Shown piece by piece: positions 10,288 through 18,860 of a stretch of DNA of 64,000 nucleotides. Position 1 is the first letter of the stretch. Each line of letters begins with the position of its first letter. This stretch comes from Gracilaria domingensis. Taxonomy: Eukaryota > Rhodophyta > Florideophyceae > Gracilariales > Gracilariaceae. Under the pieces are notes generated by a model. It ran no database searches. It was not told where the DNA came from and saw nothing but the letters and a program-made list of their open reading frames with translations. Both the position numbers and the translations under genes were made by a program. The stretch spans positions 62,001-126,000 of the forward strand of contig VCMS01000076.1 of NCBI GenBank assembly GCA_022539475.1, read 5' to 3'.

Positions 10288-12291
10288 CTAGAAGGCCCAG
10301 TCATCGAGCTCCGATCCCCCAAAACCTTTTCCCGTGCCGCCTCCTGCTCCGGGGCCACTACCTCCCGCTGGACCTAGTGTGGGTTTCTTTCCCATTCCCA
10401 CAGCACCCCAGAAGTCTTCGTCATCGTCGTCAGACGATACACTGTCTTTTGATTGAAGCGTCCCAGTATTGTTAACTAGTTCTGAAGGGCCCGGTAGGGC
10501 ACTCGATTTGGGTGAAGGTTGATCCCATATATCATCATCATCAAGTCCAAGATCTATAGGCTTGTTGCGATCTGGCGTAATTAAGGGCTTCACGGGCGAT
10601 ATTTGACCGACAGCCGCCACGTTTCTGGCGTGCATGGCGGGGGAGGTCTTAAAACTGGCCGATGACTTCTCAGGTGATTTTAGCGGGGAACGTACAACTG
10701 GAGCTGGAGCGTGAGCACCACTTAGCAAATCAGGTACTGGTTGCGTCGCCGCTGGCTTCCGACTCCCTCCGTATCCAGAATGCTGAGACGAGAGCGGTAT
10801 AGAGGAGGATGACGGTTGCCTCGAGTGAGAAGATGGGCGATTCGCCGTGCTGTGCGCAGACGACTTCTTCGTCAACGCCTCTTTCTCGAGGCGTAGCTTC
10901 TCCATCTCTGCCCTCATTTCTTCCATTTCGCGTCTCGTACGCTCAAACTCTTGTCTCTCCTTTCGAAGAGCCTCGCGGATCTGTTCTTGTACGTCATTCT
11001 GTTGCACAGCGGGTGGCGGGGGTGGAGGAGATATGATTGCTTGTTGGGGTGGCGGTGGTACTATCGCATGTTGCGATGGGAGATTAGACGCCAAATGAGG
11101 TTGAGGCGATATTGCCGCAGCAGGTGGCGCCACTCTTCCAGGAGTACGTGATCCAGAAGACGATGGCTGTCTCCTATGACCTGGTCTTTGCACGGTATGG
11201 GCCGTTGGCGAAAGTTGTGGTATGGCAGGAATCTGTGTAGAAGGGGATGGGTGAGAATGTACAGGATTCGGAGCTAGCGGGGATGCATGTTGTGCGTTTG
11301 GCGCCATGGGCATTGATGGCTGTTGCTCTCCTTCAACTCTGAACCAGTTCGGTCCTGACGGATCCAAAACGGTGGGCAGAGTCTCCACAGACAGTCTTTT
11401 GTTACGAATGTTAGTGACCATGTGCATTGCGGCGCGAAACTCGTCTAGGGAAAGCTTTCCGTCCTTGGTCACGTCTGCCAGTTGCCATATTAGCTTCAAC
11501 GTCGATCGAGGAAGACCACTCTTTCCGAAAAATGTGACGCCCTGTTTACCATCAATCATTCCAAGTTTGCGGTCATCCAGTTGATGAAAGAACGAATCGT
11601 ATCGGTGAACTATTTGTTTGGGCGCCGTCCATGAGAATGTTGGGTTATGTTTCTGCTGAGTAGTTGGAGACATAGGGTGCTGCGCAACGGGCTGTTCCTT
11701 GACCGGAGGAGGAGCAATGCTAGGAATAAGCTGGATTCCGCGGAAATTTCTAAGCCCAGCTTCGGACAGGGCGGCGCCTCGTTGAGCCAATGCAATCAAT
11801 CGCAGCGCAATGAAGAATTGATTCTGATCAAGTTTTCCTTCTTTTCTATGATCTGCAATGTCCCAAACCTTTCTCAGCTGTCCCTTGGAAACCTTAGCAG
11901 CCCTGGAAAGAAACGGCACCGCATCAGAACCACTTATAGTATCCGCGCCGTCACAAGCCTGTCCCCAATACTCCAAGTACTTTGAAACCTCGCCGGGATT
12001 GAGAGCCATGTGCTGATTGGCTGGATGCTGCTCGGGTCCCTCTGGCTCAGGCGCTTCGTAAAGACCGTTAGCGCCGCGCGTAACAGGACGATCTGCGAGC
12101 GGACCCTGTCCTGGGGGGTACGCATTCTGAGCGGTGGGCATCATTGACGGATGCATGGACTGCATCGGATGCACGGAGGCCATGGGGAACATCGGCATGC
12201 CCGGGAATGGCATTTGAGTCGACTGGGAAAAGGCGCCAAAGTTGGGGTTCTGAAAGGAGCCATTTCCGTTAGGTCCGCCGCCGAAGTTCAT
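10288..12291 (-). CDS. EH-domain endocytic adaptor (Eps15/Pan1/Ede1-like)
   Basis: 667 residues, ATG 12291. A Met/Pro/Gly/Asn-rich N-terminus precedes two EH domains (about 90-180 and 215-310). Both keep the NPF-pocket signature (VWDIAD and LIWQLAD). The second has a canonical EF-hand loop, DVTKDGKLSLDE, while the first loop is degenerate. A long Pro/Gln/Ser linker follows, then a charged coiled coil (about 430-475, EQIREALRKERQEFERTRRE) and a tail with acidic Trp/Phe motifs (DDDIWD, DDEDFWG, DDWAF). Such acidic aromatic motifs in EH proteins usually bind adaptor appendages. The domain order fits endocytic scaffolds that recruit NPF-containing partners at the plasma membrane. Divergent from the molybdopterin synthase pair. 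Confidence 0.88.
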   Translation of the reverse strand: MNFGGGPNGNGSFQNPNFGAFSQSTQMPFPGMPMFPMASVHPMQSMHPSMMPTAQNAYPPGQGPLADRPVTRGANGLYEAPEPEGPEQHPANQHMALNPGEVSKYLEYWGQACDGADTISGSDAVPFLSRAAKVSKGQLRKVWDIADHRKEGKLDQNQFFIALRLIALAQRGAALSEAGLRNFRGIQLIPSIAPPPVKEQPVAQHPMSPTTQQKHNPTFSWTAPKQIVHRYDSFFHQLDDRKLGMIDGKQGVTFFGKSGLPRSTLKLIWQLADVTKDGKLSLDEFRAAMHMVTNIRNKRLSVETLPTVLDPSGPNWFRVEGEQQPSMPMAPNAQHASPLAPNPVHSHPSPSTQIPAIPQLSPTAHTVQRPGHRRQPSSSGSRTPGRVAPPAAAISPQPHLASNLPSQHAIVPPPPQQAIISPPPPPPAVQQNDVQEQIREALRKERQEFERTRREMEEMRAEMEKLRLEKEALTKKSSAHSTANRPSSHSRQPSSSSIPLSSQHSGYGGSRKPAATQPVPDLLSGAHAPAPVVRSPLKSPEKSSASFKTSPAMHARNVAAVGQISPVKPLITPDRNKPIDLGLDDDDIWDQPSPKSSALPGPSELVNNTGTLQSKDSVSSDDDDEDFWGAVGMGKKPTLGPAGGSGPGAGGGTGKGFGGSELDDWAF

Positions 12292-12748
12292 GGCGTAGTG
12301 AGAGTCAGGGGTGAAGGGCTGCTCGGCTCGGTGGAAATGGGGCTTAGAGCGCTTGTTCAGTGAAGCTCATGTTCACGAGCGCCAGGAAGACGTGCGTGCA
12401 GCGAAGTTCACGGTTGTTCGGCTGTCTCGAGCTTGTGCTGTTTTCGCTGTGACAGAAACCGCAGAACAAGCAAACGGAGAGCACCACGACGCACACGTAA
12501 TGCGCACACGTGTACACCTTCAAGGGTCGCACGGGATGTGGAAGTAACTTTACAGTACCTCCACGGCGGGGACCAGCGAGCGGAGAGCTGCCCAACGAAA
12601 GCTTCTGCTACACTGAAATAGATCAGCTCGCGCGCGCCTGCATGACGGTGCCACCTGAGCATGAGATGCATCCATCTGTGCATCCCTCGCGACGCAGCGA
12701 TCCGCACCTCGTACCGCGCGCGCTTTGCATCGCGAAACCGACCCGCCG
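12292..12748. other. short divergent promoter, CpG-rich
   Basis: 457 nt between two divergent start codons, richer in CpG than the flanking intergenic DNA. Overlapping frames on both strands here are shadows. No TATA box stands out. Confidence 0.55.
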
Positions 12749-13018
12749 ATGACCCACGTAGACACTGTCTCCGTCACCGTCGTGTTCTTCGCAAAGGCGC
12801 GCGAATTGGCGTCTCAAGCGTCAGTTTCGATCCAGCTCCCGCCAGGAACGCTTCCATACGTCGCCTTGAACGACACCATTCTTCCGCGTTTCCCAGCACT
12901 GAAGCCGCTCATTCCGCACGTGATTCTTGCCGTCAACCATTCGTACGTCACCGAGCCATATCAACCTCTGAAGAACGGAGACGAACTTGCTTTGATTCCT
13001 CCGATAAGCGGCGGGTAA
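12749..13018 (+). CDS. MOCS2A: molybdopterin synthase small (sulfur-carrier) subunit, MOCS2A/MoaD type
   Basis: 89 residues from ATG 12749, the first ATG in frame. It is a ubiquitin-like MoaD protein: VTVVFFAKARELA at the N-terminus, a hydrophobic core, NGDELALIPPISGG at the end. The C-terminal Gly-Gly is the residue pair that is adenylated and thiocarboxylated by the MOCS3 type activating enzyme. Together with the large subunit it converts cyclic pyranopterin monophosphate to molybdopterin in the cytosol. Its stop codon (13016-13018) is only 7 nt before the ATG of the large subunit, so one transcript could carry both frames. Confidence 0.92.
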   Translation: MTHVDTVSVTVVFFAKARELASQASVSIQLPPGTLPYVALNDTILPRFPALKPLIPHVILAVNHSYVTEPYQPLKNGDELALIPPISGG

Positions 13019-13025
13019 TTGCAAC

Positions 13026-13555
13026 ATGGCCAAACCACACGATACCGTGCTGCTCACCGAGGAACCACTCAGCGTCGAATCTGCCATGGCCGCAGTATCT
13101 CAAGATTGCACAGGCGCTGTCTCTTTATTTGTCGGTACTACCAGAGATAATTTCGATGGCAAGGCTGTGCTGCGCTTGGAGTATGAGGCATACCATCCCA
13201 TGGCCGTCAAGGAGATGAATGCGTTATGCACGGCAGCGCGCTCCAAATGGCCACAGATCGCCGCCATAGCGGTCATGCATCGCTTGGGTGTAGTCCCAGT
13301 GCGCGAAGCCTCCGTCATCATTGCCGTTTCATCTCCTCATCGAAAGGATGCGATTGGTACGTGCTGATCCACCAATAAGCTTTACATCATACCAAGCCGT
13401 AGTGCTTACCGCGTGCAATACTCTCTTTTTTTGAATCACTTGCAGAGGCGTGTCACTCGCTCATAGATGAGTTGAAAGCTCGAGTCCCGATATGGAAGAA
13501 GGAGATTTATCAGAACGGCTCAGAGTGGAAACAGAACAAAGAATTCCGCGTATAA
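13026..13555 (+). CDS. MOCS2B: molybdopterin synthase large (catalytic) subunit, MOCS2B/MoaE type, one intron
   Basis: Exons 13026-13356 and 13446-13555 flank an 89-nt intron (GTACGT...TTGCAG, phase 1), giving 146 residues. Without splicing the frame ends two codons past the donor. With splicing it restores the MoaE C-terminus: HRKDAI, then [11 protein letters not shown] and VPIWKKE. Other MoaE marks are [27 protein letters not shown] and [14 protein letters not shown]. The Lys residues in the HRKDA and PIWKKE segments belong to the active site in the known family. The ATG is 7 nt after the small-subunit stop, with no room for a separate promoter between the frames; a promoter inside the small-subunit frame cannot be excluded. 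Confidence 0.92.
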
Positions 13556-13735
13556 CATAGGCATAACAACATTTTTATCAACAAGGCAAAAACAGGATGT
13601 TAGATACATAGATGCATATATGTTCGTACCAGCGCTTCGCAATTGGTTCGTACAACAAGAAACGCATCAATCAAAACCATTACACTTGAAGCTTGCATTG
13701 TCTTTCCTCTTAAGACATAAAAAACATCAGCGCGC

Positions 13736-15676
13736 TTATCGATCATCTCGGGGGTGCCTCAAGTCCAGAATTGCTAGACGTTCCAACATCACATACTCCT
13801 CACTTCGCTCTAGCTGGTTTCTCAGCGGTTCTAGATCCTCAGTAATCATCACCTGTCTCTCCGACACGAATCCTTCCGCCAGTTTGCAATCGCCCAATGC
13901 AGTAACCGACACCTGAAGCGTAGGCTCAAGATCATCATGATAAATGGTACCGTTCTTCTTGACAGCCTCCGCCTCAAGAGCGAATCCAGCCGAGATCTGC
14001 TCCAGGTCGTCCTGCAGATTCTGTACACGCGGTGCCTCGCAACAGCACTCGACAGCTAGTCGAGACTGTCCAATGCAACGATCCAAAAGCCTTTCAAGAT
14101 GAGAAAGAGTGTCCAACACACCCTCACCCGCTTCAGTTTGCACATCAACCGAATATCGTCGCGGTCTGGTAGGCGTGTTTGCTCTGCCACGCGTTTCGAC
14201 AATCACATCAGCAGAGGCGATAAGGTCGCTTAGAATCTGCACAAAGCTGGTGAGGTCGGAGCGGATCGCCTGTAGAGCTCGGTGAGCACGCTGATGATCA
14301 GCAAGCGCAGCCTCGGCGCGAAGGAACACGTCGCGTGACTCGGTAAGATCACGCTCTGCATCCACGCCAGCCTCGGTTAATTCTACTGTTTCCAAAATCA
14401 TCTTCTGAGAGATGGGATCATTCTCCCATCCGGGCAAAGCGCCGTAGAATTGATCCAGAATGTCCATTGCTTCCTCGTGTATCCGCCGACGTTCTTCAAG
14501 TTGAGCCTCGACCTCGTCAAGCTTGGCGCGGTCCAATAACTCTTCTTGCTCAATCCCCTGCAATTCCATTTGAAAGTCGTTAATAATTGGCACGGGATCT
14601 GTCTTGAGCTTTTTAATAGTCTCGGGATCCAACACCGGTGTGCTCGAGGCTGAGCTGTCTGGAGAGCAGGAAGCGTGCTGAACCGGCACGGAAGACTTGC
14701 TGAGTTTCCTGATCAGCACGGCACCAGCACTATGCAGACGGCGCAAATGCGCCGAACTCTTTCGCGTGAGGCGGCTGAAATCCGAGCGGCCTTTCTTAGA
14801 ACCCAGGTCATCACAACGCCTTTCGGGCATTTCAGGCTTGATACGTTCCTTGTTCTCATGGCCACTGCGAGGATGACGAGAGGTTGAGCGCATAGATGCA
14901 GCGCGCAGCTTGAGAGCACTGGTGGTTCTACTCCGAAAAGTGCTGGGCTTGCCCGATACCTTTTTGATATGAATAACATGGTTTCTCTTCTCAATAAAGC
15001 CGGCTACGATCTGTGCGTGCTTAATCTGCGAGCGCTTCGACTCTGCCTGCGTTTGCTGTCTGGTAATATTGGCTTGCAGAATTTCAGCGAGATCCTTGAG
15101 CATTTGCAAATCTCCGATGCGATCGCCCTCCATGAGAAGCTGTCGCAGGCGGACGATTTTGGCCTGAATGCGCTTGTCCAGTGGAAGAAAATCCGGTTGA
15201 AAATCAGCACCCCTGCGAGCCATAGTGTCATAATCCAGTGCCAGTGCAGAAGAGAAGACGGAGGAGGTGGGGGACTGGCGCGGTCGGCGGCGATGTGTGC
15301 GGCTGGACGGCACGACGAAGAATCGGGACGGGGCGTACGACGCGTACTCCAGAGCTTGGCCAGTGTGGTTGCGACTGGGATGCAGGTCATAGTTGACCAG
15401 GACGGACAGCGGCGATAAGGATTGCCGCGCGGGCGGCTTGACGGGGTGCACTGTGGCGTTGTTGACGTGTGGGTTGGGGTTGGTGGGCGACGGCTTGGGC
15501 TTGAGCGAGACGAAGGAATGATTTGCGGCGGCGGCTCCAAGCCTGGAAAAGGAGTTGAGGGCGGCCAGACGGGGGGCAAAGGACTTCTTCTTGGGCGGGT
15601 CGGCGTGGCGGTCGGGCGGTGCCGACGGGATGTTGTTATCCTTCCGCTGGCGCGGGCGAAGCGAGAAGCGCATCAT
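13736..15676 (-). CDS. uncharacterised coiled-coil protein
   Basis: 646 residues from the ATG pair at 15676; the frame continues upstream through low-complexity Pro/His/Ser codons without another ATG. The N-terminal 150 residues are basic and disordered. A conserved-looking helical block starts at YDTMARRGADFQPDF and continues RIQAKIVRLRQLLMEGDRIGD. A basic linker follows. The C-terminal half (about 370-640) is long amphipathic helices with many Glu, Arg and Leu (EAQLEERRRIHEEAMDILDQ), suggesting a coiled-coil or helical-bundle domain of the BAR or spectrin type. I do not recognise the family and see no membrane helix or catalytic motif. Convergent with MOCS2B, 180 nt apart. Confidence 0.7.
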   Translation of the reverse strand: MMRFSLRPRQRKDNNIPSAPPDRHADPPKKKSFAPRLAALNSFSRLGAAAANHSFVSLKPKPSPTNPNPHVNNATVHPVKPPARQSLSPLSVLVNYDLHPSRNHTGQALEYASYAPSRFFVVPSSRTHRRRPRQSPTSSVFSSALALDYDTMARRGADFQPDFLPLDKRIQAKIVRLRQLLMEGDRIGDLQMLKDLAEILQANITRQQTQAESKRSQIKHAQIVAGFIEKRNHVIHIKKVSGKPSTFRSRTTSALKLRAASMRSTSRHPRSGHENKERIKPEMPERRCDDLGSKKGRSDFSRLTRKSSAHLRRLHSAGAVLIRKLSKSSVPVQHASCSPDSSASSTPVLDPETIKKLKTDPVPIINDFQMELQGIEQEELLDRAKLDEVEAQLEERRRIHEEAMDILDQFYGALPGWENDPISQKMILETVELTEAGVDAERDLTESRDVFLRAEAALADHQRAHRALQAIRSDLTSFVQILSDLIASADVIVETRGRANTPTRPRRYSVDVQTEAGEGVLDTLSHLERLLDRCIGQSRLAVECCCEAPRVQNLQDDLEQISAGFALEAEAVKKNGTIYHDDLEPTLQVSVTALGDCKLAEGFVSERQVMITEDLEPLRNQLERSEEYVMLERLAILDLRHPRDDR

Positions 15677-15979
15677 GATGGGGGGGATGCGGTGCGAGTG
15701 CGGGTGCGGGAGCGGGAGAAGGGTGAGGGGTGAGGAAGAAAGAGACGGTAGCAACGGGGTAGGGGGGACGGGGGAATGCGACTACGGGACAGCAAACGTA
15801 TGACGTATTGGGTAGCGCGGGACGGGGACACGAAGCTCGAAGCAGATGGGGAAAGGAAGGCGTACGGGGAGGCGGTGGGGGCGGGTGGGGGACGTGCCGG
15901 GTACGAGTTTTTAAAAGTGGGGAAACACGCGAGCGTGCACACGCAGCGCAACTGGCGTAACACAACCAAAAGCAAAACA

Positions 15980-17330
15980 ACAGCAAACGCCGCGCGCTCG
16001 CGCTCGCCAAGGCGACGCGGATCGCGGGCGCGCACGACAGGCACTCGGGCGCGCGGCGCGCGACAGGCGCAATGTGCCACGCAGCGGCGGCGAATTGGAA
16101 AACGAGAGCGCGACGGGCGGCACGTGCGCGCTGGCGAGGATGGGGTCACGTCACGGACGGCGCGTTTTGAAAACGCGCCAATTGGGAAGGAAGGCGCTTC
16201 GAAACGGGTCGAAACTGGCGCCGCCCGCGCAGCGCTTGTTATCGGCGGCCGCGGCGCAGCTCGCGTACGTACCAGCGGCGGCGCGTCGGCGCGTCGGCGC
16301 GGCGCGAACGTTGCTCAGCGCCGCCCGCTACCCTTGGCGCTTTCGCCGCAGGCGCTTTCGCCGCAGCCGCGCCGCGCGCCGCGCGCCGCGCCGCGCAGCG
16401 CAGCCAGCCGCGCACCTCGCCGGCCACCCGGCCGCGGCGCGCCGCACAGCGGCGGTGGAGAGACGGCGCGCGCCTCGCGTAACGTTACGCACGGCTGCGT
16501 TCCTGGGGAGCTTACGGCGCGCGCCGGCGGCGCCGACACTGTCAGCCTGCGCGCTGGCGCGCCATTGCAATTGCGACGCCGCGCGCGTAATTAAGCGCCG
16601 TTTGCTCCGCCGGCGGCGGCCGCGATCCGGGCCGCGCTGCCGCCGGCGGGCCGCGCTGCCTTGTCGCGCATGCGCGCGCGCGCTGGCCCCGTTCACCCGC
16701 CGCGCCGCGCCGCGCCCTGGCGCCTTTTGCCGGCTGCGCGCGCCGCCGCGGCGCGCGGGCGGGCGGCGCGTCTCGCCGCGCGTCGGCGCGCGCGCACGGG
16801 GCGCGCACGGGGCGCGCACGGGGCGCGGCGGCGGCGGCGGCGGCGGGCGGCGGCGGCGGCGGGCGGCCACGGCGGCGGCGGGGAGGTGGTGGTCGCGCTG
16901 GCGCTTTTGGCGCCAACGGCGCGCGCGTGGATTGCGCGGCGCGACGGGGTTCGGGTGCGCGCGCGATGTTGGCGGCAATTCGGCGCGCGTTGGACGAATC
17001 AGCGCGCGCGTCGCGCTATTATGCGCTCGCGCAGATAACGGCCTCCTTTTGTCCGTTTCCTTTGCCCTTTTTTTTCCGCTTTTTCGCGTGCTTTTCGCGG
17101 CCGCTCCAAAGCGATCTGTGGCGCAAAACAAGCGCGTTTCAGCGCGGCGCGCGCGGCGCGCACGCGCGGCGCGCGCGCGCGCGCGCGGAAATGTCCCGCC
17201 GCCGGCGGCGGCGCGCGTGCGCGCCGCGTGCGGCGCAGAGAGCAGCGGCGCGTGAGCCGGAGTTTTTGAAATTGGCTCTGCGCCTCGCCCAACCGCCGAT
17301 GGGCGCGGCTGCGTGCGCACCGTCTGCGGC
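15980..17330. other. GC-rich island 1, upstream of SGF29
   Basis: More than 1.3 kb made largely of GCGC, CGCG and GGC runs, far richer in G+C and CpG than any gene in the window. Very long frames exist on both strands in several registers (Arg/Ala/Pro only); they arise because stop codons are rare in such DNA, and none has family features. A palindrome TTGGCGCCAA, like an E2F/DP site, lies at 16907-16916. It occupies the divergent intergenic space between the coiled-coil gene (start 15676) and SGF29 (start 18108). Confidence 0.7.
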
Positions 17331-17379
17331 GCGCACGCGCACGTATCTCTTGGTATCGCTGCATTTAGCAGCAAAGCGC

Positions 17380-18107
17380 CGCACCTGCTCGCATCCGCCC
17401 GCGTGCGTCGTCCGTCCGCCGCCGCCATTTCGCCCGCCGCACCCCCCCCCGCCGCCCCCGCCCTTCGCTCCGCCCTTTCGCCCGCTCCCCCGCAGCCTCA
17501 TCGCCCCGCTCGTTTGTGCCTCGCCTCCCCCCGCCCTGCTTCTGTTCCCCCCCCCGCCCCACTCCCCCCCGCCCTTCCACCCCCGCCAGCCCGCATCGTG
17601 CTGCATTGTCTCCGCCGTCGTTTCTCGCCGGCTGTCGTACCCTTCGCCACTGTCGCCGACCCCGTGCGCGTGTGCGTGCTTCTCTTCCTGCCTGCGCTTG
17701 CGCTTGTCCTCGCTGCGTGCTGGTCTGTCTGTCTCATCGTTGGTTCCCGCCCTGCTCGCCGCCCCCGTGCCACCCAATCCGCCCTACCTCCATCGCCTGG
17801 TTCGAATTAACTCTCCGCCGCCCCCCCCCGCACAGGTGCTACGTATCGTGCTTCATTCCGCACCCCCGTCTCCCACCGCCCTACCTGGCGCCGCACCCCT
17901 CATCTCCAGCTCGTCGCACCTTGCGCTTCCGCTTTGCCCCACCTGTACCACCCACACCGTCGCTTGTTTTTCCACCTCCCCCCCTCTTCCACCCCCACCC
18001 CCTTTCCTCCCCCCCCCCACCCTTCCTTCCCACTCGCCACTCGCCACTCACCACTCTTCTCTTTCGCCCTTCCCCCCACCCCACTTCCCCCCTGACCGCC
18101 CTGCATC
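17380..18107 (+). promoter_or_regulatory. pyrimidine-rich tract directly upstream of SGF29
   Basis: About 700 nt of C- and T-rich DNA on the plus strand, with many runs of 5-10 C, ending at the SGF29 ATG. It may be promoter, leader, or both. Frames through it are Pro/Ser/Leu repeats and not credible proteins. Confidence 0.5.
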
Positions 18108-18860
18108 ATGTTGCTCACAGAAGAATGCGCGCACGTGCAAGTGCCGCGAGCCGCCGCCGAACGCCAAAAGTTCATCGTCGCACAAGAGAAGAGATGGTTG
18201 TCTCTTGGCTGGGATCGTACCCGCTACACCACCGAACTGGCACAAGCCGCCACTCGCTTCCTCTCCGCCATTGCATTCAGCGACCACAGGGATCCCATCG
18301 ATCTCAACCTGCTCTCCGACGACGCGGGCTCCTCCGCCGACGCCGCCTCCTCCGCAGGTTCGGGCGCCTCTCGCGGCTCGCGTGCGTCGCGCGGCTCGCG
18401 CGGCGTTCGCGCCACTGGAAAGAGACGCGCTGAGAGTGATGCGCCGGCTCGAAAGCCGCCGAAGAAGCCGAAGCGGAGCAGCAAGTCCACTGTGATTGCT
18501 AGCGGCACCAAGGTTGCGTGCCTGGACAGGTCTGGTGGTTCGGATGAACACCAGTGGGTTTTGGGTACGGTCAGCAAGTATTCATCGGATACGCGCAAGT
18601 ACGAGGTTATCGATGACGCCGACGGCGAGGCTCAGATTTACTCGGTTCCCAAGAGAGACCTTCGCATTCTGCCGTCCAAGCCGCACACGTTCGATTCCAA
18701 GAAGAGGGTGCTGGCCGTGTACCCGCAGACCACTGTATTCTACCCTGCATGGCTCAAGTCGCGAAAGGGCAGAAACTGGTTGGTGGAGTTTGACGACGAG
18801 GATGACCAGGAAGAGAACAAGTTGAAGGAGGTGGATTCGCGACACATCATTCAAGAATGA
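18108..18860 (+). CDS. SGF29: SAGA complex subunit SGF29 (tandem Tudor, H3K4me reader)
   Basis: 250 residues from ATG 18108. An N-terminal helical part (EKRWLSLGWDRTRYTTELAQ) and a Ser/Arg/Ala-rich linker with a basic nuclear signal (RKPPKKPKR) lead to the SGF29-type tandem Tudor domain, about residues 125-250. Marks are GTKVACLDR, WVLGTVSKY, YEVIDDADGE, VLAVYPQTTVFYPA and WLVEFDDEDD. The aromatic YPQTTVFYPA segment supplies the methyl-lysine cage in known SGF29 proteins. The family recruits the SAGA/ADA acetyltransferase to H3K4-methylated chromatin. The gene lies between two GC-rich islands. Single exon. Confidence 0.88.
   Translation: MLLTEECAHVQVPRAAAERQKFIVAQEKRWLSLGWDRTRYTTELAQAATRFLSAIAFSDHRDPIDLNLLSDDAGSSADAASSAGSGASRGSRASRGSRGVRATGKRRAESDAPARKPPKKPKRSSKSTVIASGTKVACLDRSGGSDEHQWVLGTVSKYSSDTRKYEVIDDADGEAQIYSVPKRDLRILPSKPHTFDSKKRVLAVYPQTTVFYPAWLKSRKGRNWLVEFDDEDDQEENKLKEVDSRHIIQE

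Noticed and set aside
16074-17428. Frames of 270-520 codons on both strands of the first GC-rich island
   Set aside because: They exist in several registers at once, consist mainly of Arg, Ala, Pro and Gly, and arise because AT-rich stop codons are rare in this DNA.
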